From assembly GCA_903908245.1 (NCBI GenBank), contig CAIVRE010000019.1, positions 1 through 35,902 of the forward strand: a DNA stretch of 35,902 nt, written 5' to 3'. Position 1 is the first letter of the stretch; each line of letters starts with the position of its first letter. The stretch comes from Candidatus Omnitrophota bacterium (lineage in GTDB: Bacteria > Omnitrophota > Gorgyraeia > Zapsychrales > Fredricksoniimonadaceae). Made by a program: the position numbers and the translations under genes. Positions 10,014-19,647 of the stretch are shown in pieces. A model generated the notes under the pieces. The model saw only the letters and a list, made by a program, of their open reading frames with translations. It did not search any database and was not told the DNA's origin.

Positions 10014-11497
10014 GCATTAAACTTCAATATACAGAAGAAGGGATCGTTAAGGCTATCCGCGGTTGTATTGTGATCGTGACGGGCTTTCAGAATTGCATTA
10101 ACGGCCAGTTGATCCGGTTCGGATTTGGGACGATCGGCCTTATCGTCGGGTTCAATGAATCCGAGGCGCAGGTCCTGATCATTAAAGAAGCGGAAAAGAT
10201 CCGTACCGGGCAAAAGGCGATCGCTTCGATCGAGCCTTTTTATACTCCGGCGGGCAAGAATTTCATCGGGCGCATTGTTAATCCCCTTGCGGAGCCGCTG
10301 GATGGCCTTGGGCCTATTACGGCGGATATTATGGCGCCTATTTTCCCGTCGTGTCCACCGATCCTGGACCGGCAACCGTTGAGCAAGACGCTGGAGACCG
10401 GGATCAAGGTCCTTGATGCCATGATCCCTATCGGGCTTGGGCAGCGTGAGCTTATTCTGGGTGACAAGATGACGGGCAAGACCACGTTTGTTACGGATAC
10501 GATCATCAATCAGCGCAATACCGGCGTGGTATGTATTTATTGCGGTATCGGTAAAGCGCGCGCGTCCCTTGCCAAGGTGGTCCAGCTTTTCAAGGATCAT
10601 AAATGTTTTGATTATAGCCTGATTGTTTCTGCTTCGGCTTCATCCACACCCGGACAGCAGTATCTGGCGCCGTACGTGGCGTGCGCGCTGGGGGAATATT
10701 TCATGCAGCGCGGGCAGGATGTGTTCATCGGGTTTGATGACTTTACGAAACATGCCTGGTGTTATCGCGAAATATCGCTTTTGCTCGGCCGTCCGCCGGG
10801 ACGCGATTCTTATCCCGGAGATATTTTTTACCTGCATTCAAAAATGATCGAACGTTCGTGCTATCTGAGCAAGGAACAAGGCGGCGGCTCAATGACGTTC
10901 TTTCCGATCGTTGAGATCCTGGAAGGGGACCTGACCGCGTTCGTCCCGTCGAACCTGGTGTCGATGACGGATGGGCAGATCCTCTTGAGCGCCCAGATCT
11001 TTGGTGAAGGGCAGAAGCCGGCACTGGACCTCGGGCTTTCCGTGTCCCGCGTTGGTTCCAAAGTGCAATGGTCGGCGATCAAGAATCTTTCAGGCCCGTT
11101 GCGCCTGGAATATTTACAGTACCGCGAACTCCTGCGCCTTTCCAAACTGAAGACATCCGGCCAGTCCGACGATATGAAGCAGAAGCTCAAGCGTGGGCTT
11201 ATCCTCACCCATATTCTTCGCCAGGATAAAGATGCGCCGGTTTGCCTGGAGATGCAGGTTTTTGTTTTTTATGCTTTTAACAGAAAATATATGAATGACC
11301 TTACGATCGAGCAGGTGAATATTTTTCAGGCCGAGTGTCTGTCGTATACGCAAAAGAACAAGCCGGAACTGATCACGTTGTTGCGCGAAAAGAAGAAGCT
11401 TGAACCCGAGATCGAGAAGCTGCTTGATACAGCCATTAGCGGTCTTATCGGCGACATCAGGAAGCGCGCGCCAAAATCGGCGGGCCAGGACGATTAG
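10010..11497 (+). CDS. atpA: F-type ATPase alpha-like subunit, N-terminally short
   Basis: The 495-residue protein aligns along its length with F1 alpha: beta-barrel, nucleotide-binding domain with P-loop GDKMTGKT (the usual GDRQTGKT with Met for Gln), the RRPPGR-like GRPPGRDSYPGD segment, TDGQI, and the arginine-finger motif SVSRVGS. All motifs needed at the alpha/beta interface are visible. It begins almost directly at the beta-barrel (EEGIV at residues 9-13), lacking roughly 19 residues that precede this point in E. coli alpha and bind delta. An in-frame TAA at 9989-9991, with no start codon after it, shows this is not a start-site error. The ATG overlaps the preceding stop (ATGA), implying translational coupling. 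The length is close to that of the alternate (N-type) F-ATPase family. Confidence 0.95.
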   Translation: MSIKLQYTEEGIVKAIRGCIVIVTGFQNCINGQLIRFGFGTIGLIVGFNESEAQVLIIKEAEKIRTGQKAIASIEPFYTPAGKNFIGRIVNPLAEPLDGLGPITADIMAPIFPSCPPILDRQPLSKTLETGIKVLDAMIPIGLGQRELILGDKMTGKTTFVTDTIINQRNTGVVCIYCGIGKARASLAKVVQLFKDHKCFDYSLIVSASASSTPGQQYLAPYVACALGEYFMQRGQDVFIGFDDFTKHAWCYREISLLLGRPPGRDSYPGDIFYLHSKMIERSCYLSKEQGGGSMTFFPIVEILEGDLTAFVPSNLVSMTDGQILLSAQIFGEGQKPALDLGLSVSRVGSKVQWSAIKNLSGPLRLEYLQYRELLRLSKLKTSGQSDDMKQKLKRGLILTHILRQDKDAPVCLEMQVFVFYAFNRKYMNDLTIEQVNIFQAECLSYTQKNKPELITLLREKKKLEPEIEKLLDTAISGLIGDIRKRAPKSAGQDD

Positions 11498-11515
11498 TGA
11501 CCACGCGGGAGTCTC

Positions 11516-11791
11516 ATGGCGGCAAAATATAAAGGCAATTTTCGCTGTGTGATCCTGAGCGCCAAGCGCCTCATTCTTGAGGAAGAAGTGAACAGTGTTT
11601 TTATCACGGGGGATCGCGGCGAGTATGAACTTTTGGCGTATCATTATCCTTTGATCGGGATCATTGCCGGGGATATCGTTATCAATTGGGACCGGAGGCT
11701 TCCGGCCAGGGGAGGGGTTGTCCGGTTCTTCGCCAATGAGTGCAATATAATGATCGAGGAAAAGATCGAATCCGTATCACAAGGCAAATAA
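11516..11791 (+). CDS. atpC: F-type ATPase epsilon-like subunit, beta-sandwich domain only
   Basis: The 91 residues match the N-terminal beta-sandwich of epsilon: an opening strand, an ITGDRGEYELLAYHYPLI segment equivalent to the conserved GELGIxPGHAPL region, and GGVVRFF near the end. The C-terminal helical hairpin of ~45-50 residues, which inhibits ATP hydrolysis in bacterial epsilon, is absent; the protein stops soon after the last strand. GGGAG sits just upstream of the ATG. It lies 18 bp after alpha and 15 bp before the first c gene. Epsilon normally contacts gamma and the c-ring, so its presence argues for a rotary architecture. Confidence 0.85.
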   Translation: MAAKYKGNFRCVILSAKRLILEEEVNSVFITGDRGEYELLAYHYPLIGIIAGDIVINWDRRLPARGGVVRFFANECNIMIEEKIESVSQGK

Positions 11792-11806
11792 CAAAGAGAA
11801 ACAGCC

Positions 11807-12025
11807 ATGTTAGCAGAAACATTTATTATTCTTACGGTCATGTTCATCGCGGTGATGGGGCCTTCGGTCGTTATTTCTGTCCTGGGGTATGCGGTCATTA
11901 AGGCGCTTAGCCGCAATCCATCGTCGGCATCCAAGATATTTATGGGAATGGCGATCCTTCTGGTGTTCGTGGAAGCGATAGCGATCGTGTCGATCCTGGT
12001 TATTTTTCAGTTGTTCGCGAGGTAG
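11807..12025 (+). CDS. atpE: F-type ATPase c-like proteolipid subunit (copy 1)
   Basis: The 72 residues form two membrane helices joined by a polar loop containing SRNP, equivalent to the conserved RQP/RNP loop that meets gamma and epsilon. The second helix carries Glu in LVFVEAIAIV, the position of the ion-binding carboxylate. The first helix lacks the normal glycine ladder and instead has MGP followed by bulky residues, so helix packing in the ring should differ from standard c. It aligns over its full length with the next gene, and both keep the Gly-Pro, LG, PS and MG positions. Confidence 0.88.
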   Translation: MLAETFIILTVMFIAVMGPSVVISVLGYAVIKALSRNPSSASKIFMGMAILLVFVEAIAIVSILVIFQLFAR

Positions 12026-12031
12026 AAAACC

Positions 12032-12262
12032 GTGAAATTCCAGTTTTGGCATGAAGGGTTTGTATTCATCGGTTGTTTTCTGGTCATGGTGGGCGTGCCG
12101 TGTTTCCTTATTGCCATGCTGGGGACACGCCTGATCGACAGGCTTGGTCAGTATCCAAGCCGCAGCGCCAGGTTGCTGATGGGTGTTTGTTTTCAGCTTT
12201 TGATGGTCGAGATATTCGGATTTTGTATGATCGCGCTTTTTTTACATGTTTTTTCAGATTAG
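12032..12262 (+). CDS. F-type ATPase c-like proteolipid subunit (divergent copy 2)
   Basis: The start is GTG, 6 bp after copy 1, with the upstream GAGGT overlapping the end of that gene. The 76-residue product again has two membrane helices, a QYPSRSAR loop in place of the RNP loop, and Glu in the second helix (LLMVEIFGF). Helix 1 has VGVP where copy 1 has MGP. The two are clearly paralogues (shared LG, PS, MG and VE positions) but differ at most other residues, so they may form a mixed ring rather than be a recent duplication. A TAG/TAA-free run of equal codon quality supports real translation. Confidence 0.82.
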   Translation: MKFQFWHEGFVFIGCFLVMVGVPCFLIAMLGTRLIDRLGQYPSRSARLLMGVCFQLLMVEIFGFCMIALFLHVFSD

Positions 12263-12269
12263 GACGTTC

Positions 12270-12294
12270 TTAATTTTTTCGTAGAGAAAATTAA
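12270..12294 (+). promoter_or_regulatory. mRNA hairpin before the b-delta ribosome-binding site
   Basis: Positions 12270-12280 can pair with 12284-12294 (11 bp with one G-U pair, loop of three bases). The right arm ends one base before the AAGGAG Shine-Dalgarno at 12296-12301, within the only gap (46 bp) inside the ATPase cluster. There is no U-tract directly after it, so it is not a plain terminator. It could set the stoichiometry between the c-type subunits and the downstream genes through RNA processing or masking of the ribosome site. Confidence 0.5.
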
Positions 12295-12308
12295 AAAGGA
12301 GCTTTTAT

Positions 12309-13067
12309 ATGGGTTTGGAATTAGTCATCCAGTTTCTGGTGTTAACAACGATCGTCAGCGGCGCGATCATTTTTGCGCTACATCGGGTCTTTGTTTCCAG
12401 TGTGGACGGGGCCAAACAGCGCCTTGACCGGGATGCCGAAGCGGCGCGCGCGAAAGAGGCGGAGCTTAACCGTAAGATCCGCCAGGCGGACGAGGAGCTT
12501 GCGCAGCGCAAACGCGAGCTGGATTCGCTTGAGCAGAAAATGAAAGGCGAACTGGAAGCCGAGGCGAACAAGCACAAGGAAGAATTGGTCAATAAAGCCC
12601 GCGCGGAAGCCGAGGAGATCATTGTCAAGGCCCAGAATGCAGCCGACGGGATACGCCGTGATATTGAGAAGCAGATGGAGCTCAAGATCATTGATTATTC
12701 CACCAAGATCCTGGATGATATTTTGACCAAGAAAGCCAAAGCGGCATTGGAGCGGGACCTTATTGATGATTTTATTACACAGCTTAAGGCTGTGGACATG
12801 TCGAAGATCAGTACCGAGATCAAACATGCCGATATTGTGACCGTGAACGGGACGACAGAAGCGGATGTGAAGAAGTTCGCCGAGATCATTCATTCCAAGA
12901 CCGGACGGGATATGACCCTGACCGCTAAAGTGGAGCCCGGGCACATCAGTGGCGTTGTGCTTAAGTTCGGCAGCCTGCAGCTTGACGGGAGCTTGAAGAC
13001 CGCTATTCGTGATAATGCGTTTGCGCTCAAGACGCTGATCGAAAAAAGTTATCAGGACAAGAAATAA
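12309..13067 (+). CDS. atpF: F-type ATPase b subunit fused to delta C-terminal domain
   Basis: The 252-residue protein has one N-terminal membrane helix (~5-27) and then a long charged helix rich in Ala/Glu/Lys/Arg (~30-130), as in the b stalk. The C-terminal part (~165-250) matches the C-terminal domain of delta (OSCP): a betaalphabeta stretch, then KVEPGHISGVVLKFG and LDGSLK. The delta N-terminal six-helix domain, which grips the alpha N-termini, has no counterpart. The size and layout resemble the long b subunit of the alternate/N-type F-ATPases. AAGGAG lies at 12296-12301. The protein should act as the peripheral stalk, anchored in the membrane. Confidence 0.88.
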   Translation: MGLELVIQFLVLTTIVSGAIIFALHRVFVSSVDGAKQRLDRDAEAARAKEAELNRKIRQADEELAQRKRELDSLEQKMKGELEAEANKHKEELVNKARAEAEEIIVKAQNAADGIRRDIEKQMELKIIDYSTKILDDILTKKAKAALERDLIDDFITQLKAVDMSKISTEIKHADIVTVNGTTEADVKKFAEIIHSKTGRDMTLTAKVEPGHISGVVLKFGSLQLDGSLKTAIRDNAFALKTLIEKSYQDKK

Positions 13068-13075
13068 GGGCAGTT

Positions 13076-13933
13076 ATGGGAAAGGCCAACAAGGTCAAAC
13101 GGGAAATGATCGAGGTTCGTGACCTTGTTGAGCTGGTGCAGGTCCTCAAGGATATCGCGGACATGAAGTTCCGTGACTTGTTTGCCCGGCGCGGCGGTTT
13201 TCAGCGTTTCGGTGAATCTTTTGCCGAGTTTTTCCGGCTTCTGGAGTATACCGAGATCGCGCATCCGTTGATATCGAACACGAATCCGAATCTTTGTATT
13301 GTCGTGATCACGTCCGAAGAAGGGTTCATCGGGGATCTGAACAACAAGGTCATTGTCCGCGCGCTTGAGGAGAGGGATAAATTCCCTGATGCACAGTTTG
13401 TGACCGTAGGGCGCAAGGGTGTGATGAAGCTTTCCATGATGGGCGTCAAGAATGCCATGACCTTTGAAGAGATCGCCGACCGGGGCATGTATGAAACCTC
13501 GGTTTTGCTTAAGGATTATCTGGTGGAACAGGTGATGACCGGCAAGATCGGGAAAGTCCTTGTGGTTTATCCCTGGCCCAAAGATCTGCAGACGGTTAAA
13601 GCGCGGGTGGTCAAACTTTTGCCCTGCGGGTTCATTTTTCAGAAGCAGAAGCAGAAAGTGGAGCAGTTCAACTATGTGATCGAGGAGTCGGACCCTCTGG
13701 ATATTATCGGTTACCTGGCGAATTTATGGACCTCGTCGAAGATCTATGAAATGATGTTCGATACCAGCATCGCGGCTGTTTCAGCGCAGTCGCAGCAGCT
13801 TGATACGAGTTTGACGAATGTTAAGAAAGAGGGCCAGGCTGTCAAGATGCGGTATCGCAAGGCTCGAAAGAATGATATTGACAAGAGTCTCCGCGAGGTT
13901 TTTTCTTCGAGGATGATGTCGATGTCCAAGTAG
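13076..13933 (+). CDS. atpG: F-type ATPase gamma-like subunit (central stalk)
   Basis: The 285-residue product has the gamma layout: an N-terminal helix with IKxV-type spacing, a central Rossmann-like domain, and a long C-terminal helix (~225-285) rich in Ser/Gln/Lys that would fill the alpha3beta3 core. The usual SDRGLCGGLN segment appears as TSEEGFIGDLN, so the region is recognisable but diverged. It begins 8 bp after b-delta and ends 22 bp before beta. Its length equals that typical of alternate-type gamma. Retention of the central shaft argues that the complex still rotates. Confidence 0.88.
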   Translation: MGKANKVKREMIEVRDLVELVQVLKDIADMKFRDLFARRGGFQRFGESFAEFFRLLEYTEIAHPLISNTNPNLCIVVITSEEGFIGDLNNKVIVRALEERDKFPDAQFVTVGRKGVMKLSMMGVKNAMTFEEIADRGMYETSVLLKDYLVEQVMTGKIGKVLVVYPWPKDLQTVKARVVKLLPCGFIFQKQKQKVEQFNYVIEESDPLDIIGYLANLWTSSKIYEMMFDTSIAAVSAQSQQLDTSLTNVKKEGQAVKMRYRKARKNDIDKSLREVFSSRMMSMSK

Positions 13934-13946
13934 CGGAATTCATTGA

Positions 13947-15398
<1,452 letters not shown>

Positions 15399-15420
15399 GC
15401 CGGGCCCTCGCTAAAAGTCT

Positions 15421-17157
15421 ATGCTCAAGCCTGTTGTCAGTAAAACACTCACGGAAGCTCTTCTCAAGGCCGAATTGCTCGACGAGGCCTCTATTGCCGT
15501 TTTTGCCACCGAAGCCCAGCGTGTTAACAAGAAGCTGGGCGTTTATCTGATCGAGGAGGGTGTTTTAAAGGCCCAGGAGATCCTGAAGGCTTTGTCGGAT
15601 CATCTGCGGATGGAGGTGGTCAACCTAAAAGCGGTGGTGGTTGATAAAGCCGTTATTGAACGGGTGCCGGTCAAGGTCGCTTCCTATTATCAGTTCATGC
15701 CGATCGCGCTGGAAGGCAACAAGCTTTCCGTGGCAGTCTTCGAGCCTCTGGATATCCATAGCCAGGATGATATCCGTGCCCATCTGGGACTGGATACGAA
15801 GTTTGTTCTCGCCGGTCCGTGGGATATTGAAGAAGCCCTGAAGAAATATTACGGGCTTGCGTCGGACACCATCGATCAGATCCTTACCAGGGAACCCCGG
15901 AAACGTTCGCAGTACACCCAGGAAGAGGGGGCTACGCTGGAGGACATCGAGCGTTCGAGCGAAGATCCGTCGGTGACCAAGCTGGTGAACCAGATCATCC
16001 TTGAGGCTTTTCAGAAACGCGCGACGGATATTCACATTGAACCGTACCGGAGCAAGGTCCGTTTTCGTTATCGTATCGACGGCGTGCTCATTGATGCCAA
16101 TCTGCCGGTGGAGGCCAAGCATTTTCTGGCGGCTATTCTTTCGCGCATCAAGATCATGGCCAATATCAGTATTACCGAACGGCGCAAGCCTCACGACGGC
16201 AGTGCGGTCGTGCGTGTCAAGGACCAGGCGCTGGACCTGCGCGTGTCGACCATCCCAACGTTGCACGGGGAAAGCATGGTCATCCGTCTTTTACCGACCA
16301 CGACCACTTTGCTGGACCTTGAAAAGCTCGGGTTCAATAAAGACAATGCGCGCAAGTTCCGCGAGCTGATCGTCCGTCCCCACGGGGTTATTTTTGTTAC
16401 CGGACCGACGGGCAGCGGGAAAACGACCACCCTTTATGCCTGTCTTCATGAGATCAATGACCCCAACCGCAAGATCATCACGATCGAAGACCCTATTGAA
16501 TACGAAATGGAGGGGCTGACCCAGATCCAGGTGAATCCTGCGGTTGATTTTACGTTTGCTTCGGGCTTGAGGAGCATTTTGCGTCATGACCCTGATATCC
16601 TGATGGTCGGGGAAGTCCGGGATAAAGAGACCGCGGATATCGCGATCCGCACGGCCCTGACCGGGCACCTGGTTTTTTCTTCCCTGCATACGAATGACGC
16701 GGCCAGCGCGGTCACCCGCCTGGTGGATATGGGAGTGGAACCGTATCTGGTGGCATCGAGTGTCCAGGCTTTTGTGGCTCAGCGCCTGGTGCGGGTCCTT
16801 TGCACACAGTGCCGCGAGATCAACGATGAACCATTGACCGAGATCCGCCAGGATATCACGCAGAGCCTCGGGCTTGCCGATCCTTCCAGGGTGAAGATAT
16901 ATAAAGGCCGCGGCTGTGACCATTGCAACGGCACGGGTTATTATGGCCGCACGGCCATTTATGAGATCCTGATGGTGGATGAAGCGATCCGGTCGGCGGT
17001 GCTGGATAAGGCGCGAGTGGAGGATATCGCGCGTATTGCCGTCAAGAACGGAATGCGCACCCTGCGTCAGGACGGGTGGATGAACGTGACCCTGGGGGTG
17101 ACGACTCCGGCCGAAGTCATGAATGTGACGATCAAAGAGGATCCTGTAAAGCATTGA
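15421..17157 (+). CDS. gspE: Type II secretion / type IV pilus assembly ATPase GspE/PilB
   Basis: The 578-residue hexameric ATPase powers pseudopilus assembly at the inner membrane. Visible parts are an N-terminal MshEN-like domain (~1-140), Walker A GPTGSGKTT (~328-336), an Asp box with ITIEDPIEY, Walker B-like ILMVGEVRD, the His box HTNDAASAVTRL, and a zinc-binding tetracysteine C461-x2-C464...C499-x2-C502. The length is normal for the family. The Shine-Dalgarno is weak. It directly follows the ATPase beta gene with no visible terminator and leads the gsp cluster. Confidence 0.96.
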   Translation: MLKPVVSKTLTEALLKAELLDEASIAVFATEAQRVNKKLGVYLIEEGVLKAQEILKALSDHLRMEVVNLKAVVVDKAVIERVPVKVASYYQFMPIALEGNKLSVAVFEPLDIHSQDDIRAHLGLDTKFVLAGPWDIEEALKKYYGLASDTIDQILTREPRKRSQYTQEEGATLEDIERSSEDPSVTKLVNQIILEAFQKRATDIHIEPYRSKVRFRYRIDGVLIDANLPVEAKHFLAAILSRIKIMANISITERRKPHDGSAVVRVKDQALDLRVSTIPTLHGESMVIRLLPTTTTLLDLEKLGFNKDNARKFRELIVRPHGVIFVTGPTGSGKTTTLYACLHEINDPNRKIITIEDPIEYEMEGLTQIQVNPAVDFTFASGLRSILRHDPDILMVGEVRDKETADIAIRTALTGHLVFSSLHTNDAASAVTRLVDMGVEPYLVASSVQAFVAQRLVRVLCTQCREINDEPLTEIRQDITQSLGLADPSRVKIYKGRGCDHCNGTGYYGRTAIYEILMVDEAIRSAVLDKARVEDIARIAVKNGMRTLRQDGWMNVTLGVTTPAEVMNVTIKEDPVKH

Positions 17158-17196
17158 ATGCCTATTTTGGATCTGTGTTTGAGAGAGCGATAGATC

Positions 17197-18408
17197 ATGC
17201 CGGTATTTGTTTATAAAGCCAAGAAAGAGAACGCGGAGACTGTTGCCGGGGATATTATCGCCCGCGATAGTGACGAGGCGGTCGAGTTATTGACCCGGAG
17301 AAATCTTATTCCGGTCTCGGTGGAAGAGCGGTCTTCTGCCAGCGGCGGTTTGTTGCGCGATCTAAAGGTTTCCAGGATAGGGCTTAAGCAGATGTATGTT
17401 TTTACCCGGCAGCTGGTGGCCCTGCTGAAGTCGGGAGTTGCTTTACTGCAGGCGCTTGATGTCCTCGGCCGTCAGACAAAACATGCGTATTTTTCCAGAG
17501 TTCTGGTGGAAGTCGCGGCCAGTATCCGCAATGGCCGTTCTTTTTCCGATTCCCTTTCTGACCATCCGGCGGTGTTTTCATCGTTATATGTGGCGATGGC
17601 ACGGGCGGGCGAGGAGAGCGGACGCCTTCGGGAATTGCTGGCGAATATGACCGTGTATTTCAAGAAACAGGACGAGATATCTTCCCGGATCCGGGCCGCG
17701 TTAGCTTATCCTGCCTTTATGCTTGGCGTGGGGATCCTGACGGTTTTCTTTATCCTGACATTTGTGATGCCGCGCGTTGCGGTGCTTTTTAGCGGGATCA
17801 ATACTCCGTTGCCCTGGCCTACGGTGTTTATCATGGGCTTGAGCCGTGGCGTGGTGAAGTCATGGCCTTTCCTGGCGGGTTTTGTTGTTGTCGGGGCGAT
17901 CGCGGCGCGGACGTTTGATCAGGCGGTCTGGTTACGCCGGGGGGTAGGGCAGTCCCTGGCATTGATCCCTTTTGTGAGGGAACTGGCGCTTAAAGTGGAT
18001 TCGGAGCGTTTTGCCCGTACATTGGGGTTGCTCCTGCAAAGCGGGATCCCGATCCTGAAGGCGCTTGAGGTGGCCATTCCGACGTTGTCGATCGAAGACT
18101 TGAAAAGTTCATTGTTGTTGGTGCAGCAAAGGGTCGCCGGCGGCGCAGGCTTCGGGGACGCGCTTAAAGAGGTCTCGGCCCTGCCGGAGATGTTCGCCCA
18201 GCTGATCTCTGTCGGGGAAGAGTCCGGTGAGCTGGCGGATACGCTGATGGATATCGCGGATACTTACGAGCAGGATATCGGGGAGGTTTCCAAAACGCTG
18301 ACGACGCTCCTTGAGCCGTTGATGATATTACTGGTGGGGGCTATTGTCGGGTTCATTGTTTTTGCGATGCTGCTGCCGATCTTTCAAATGGATATTTTGG
18401 CACAATAA
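17197..18408 (+). CDS. gspF: Type II secretion inner-membrane platform protein GspF
   Basis: The 403-residue protein begins with VYKAKKENAETVAG, the usual GspF/PilC opening, and contains two copies of the T2SSF helical domain (~70-195 and ~275-395). Each starts with FTRQLVALLKSG-like or FARTLGLLLQSG-like sequence, and membrane helices lie near 165-195, 220-240 and 375-398. GspF links the cytoplasmic ATPase to the growing pseudopilus. The gap to gspE is 39 bp. Its stop is one base from the start of the metallopeptidase gene. Confidence 0.95.
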   Translation: MPVFVYKAKKENAETVAGDIIARDSDEAVELLTRRNLIPVSVEERSSASGGLLRDLKVSRIGLKQMYVFTRQLVALLKSGVALLQALDVLGRQTKHAYFSRVLVEVAASIRNGRSFSDSLSDHPAVFSSLYVAMARAGEESGRLRELLANMTVYFKKQDEISSRIRAALAYPAFMLGVGILTVFFILTFVMPRVAVLFSGINTPLPWPTVFIMGLSRGVVKSWPFLAGFVVVGAIAARTFDQAVWLRRGVGQSLALIPFVRELALKVDSERFARTLGLLLQSGIPILKALEVAIPTLSIEDLKSSLLLVQQRVAGGAGFGDALKEVSALPEMFAQLISVGEESGELADTLMDIADTYEQDIGEVSKTLTTLLEPLMILLVGAIVGFIVFAMLLPIFQMDILAQ

Positions 18409-18409
18409 C

Positions 18410-19219
18410 ATGCGGTTATTTTTATTGCTTCTTATATTTTCCATCGGAGTATTTTTTCCAGGCCAGGCGGTGGCCCAGGATGCGTTCATTGACTTGAAGA
18501 GCACGCATTTTGTTGTGCGCTATACGTTGCCGGGAGAAAGAAATACGGCGGAGGAGATCCTCGATCAGGCGGAACAGATGTATGTGCGTGTTTCACGCAA
18601 CATTGGTTTTACGCGGTATGCGGACTTCTGGACCTGGGATAAGCGCGTCAAGATCATCCTGTTCCCCGATCAGATCTCGTATACGCGTTTTACCGGCCAG
18701 ACGCAATGGTCCAGGGGGTATGCTTCACGGGATTCCAAATTGTTCCGTGACCGTGTCGTTGTTACTTATGACGGCCAGCCGGAGATCTTCAGTGCGATCC
18801 TGCCGCATGAGATCGCGCATTTGATCCTTTGGGACCTCCTGGCGGAAGATGCCGGGAAGACGCCGGTCTGGTTCGAGGAAGGCGTGGCGCAGCTGGAAGA
18901 ACAGGGGAAGCGGCAGCTGGTCAAGGACGCGATGCGCCCGGTCATTGCCGCGGGCAAGCATATTCCGTTCAATGTGTTCATTGATCTTAAACCCTCGGAA
19001 TTGCAGGATGAGTCCCAGGTATCGCTTTTTTACGCGCAAAGTTTATCGGTCGTCGTATTTCTTATAGAAAAGTATGGACAGGACGCCTTTTATCGGTTAT
19101 CTAAAGAGTTGAGGGATGGCCGCAATTTTGAGGCCGCGCTGGTGCGCGCGTATAGCGGGATATTCGGTTCGATGGCGGATCTTGAAAGCCGGTGGATTGC
19201 AGACGCTTCAAGCCTTTAG
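18410..19219 (+). CDS. Exported zinc metallopeptidase, MA (gluzincin) clan
   Basis: The ATG at 18410 is preferred because it gives a clear signal peptide (LFLLLLIFSIGVFF... ending near AVA); upstream codons in frame belong to the gspF overlap. The ~269-residue product carries HEIAH at residues 133-137 and WFEEG near 155-158, the third zinc ligand being the second Glu. This matches the peptidase-MA-like family. It should act in the periplasm. Its place between gspF and gspG is unusual: it could mature a secreted substrate or assist the pseudopilus, though the sequence does not say which. Confidence 0.85.
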   Translation: MRLFLLLLIFSIGVFFPGQAVAQDAFIDLKSTHFVVRYTLPGERNTAEEILDQAEQMYVRVSRNIGFTRYADFWTWDKRVKIILFPDQISYTRFTGQTQWSRGYASRDSKLFRDRVVVTYDGQPEIFSAILPHEIAHLILWDLLAEDAGKTPVWFEEGVAQLEEQGKRQLVKDAMRPVIAAGKHIPFNVFIDLKPSELQDESQVSLFYAQSLSVVVFLIEKYGQDAFYRLSKELRDGRNFEAALVRAYSGIFGSMADLESRWIADASSL

Positions 19220-19242
19220 CGTTAACATTAGGGGAGGGTACA

Positions 19243-19647
19243 ATGGGGAAAAAAGCTTTTACGCTGGTTGAGATCATGCTCGTCGTTATTATTATCGGTG
19301 CGCTGGCGGCAATGATCATCCCTCGCCTCTCGGGGCGTTCGGAGCAGGCCAAGGTTTCGGTGGCACAGGCCGATATTCAGGCGCAGCTGGCTACCGCGCT
19401 TAAACTTTATGAGCTTGATAACGGGATGTTCCCCACCACGGCCCAGGGCCTGGCGGCGCTCAAAGACAAGCCTGCCGGAGACCCTCAGCCGAAGAACTGG
19501 CGCGGCCCGTATATTGAGAAAGAGCCGGTCGATCCCTGGGGGAATGCTTATGTGTATGTTTCACCGGGCACCCATCGTACCGATTATGACCTTTCTTCCA
19601 AAGGCAAGGATGTGGCTTCCGCTCAAGATGACATTAATAACTGGTAA
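19243..19647 (+). CDS. gspG: Major pseudopilin GspG
   Basis: The 134-residue protein starts at the ATG after GGGGAGGG. It has a short basic leader and a class III prepilin site KKA|FTLVE, with Glu at +5 and Ala rather than the usual Gly at -1, then a 20-residue hydrophobic helix. The C-terminal part shows GspG hallmarks: DNGMFPTTAQGL, GPYIEK, DPWGNAYVYVSPG and YDLSSKGKD. The length is typical. The 3' end overlaps gspI by 20 bp. Confidence 0.95.
   Translation: MGKKAFTLVEIMLVVIIIGALAAMIIPRLSGRSEQAKVSVAQADIQAQLATALKLYELDNGMFPTTAQGLAALKDKPAGDPQPKNWRGPYIEKEPVDPWGNAYVYVSPGTHRTDYDLSSKGKDVASAQDDINNW

Noticed and set aside
18344-18409. Upstream start for the metallopeptidase gene
   Set aside because: It would overlap gspF by 65 bp and place a Cys/Arg-rich stretch before an otherwise perfect signal peptide.
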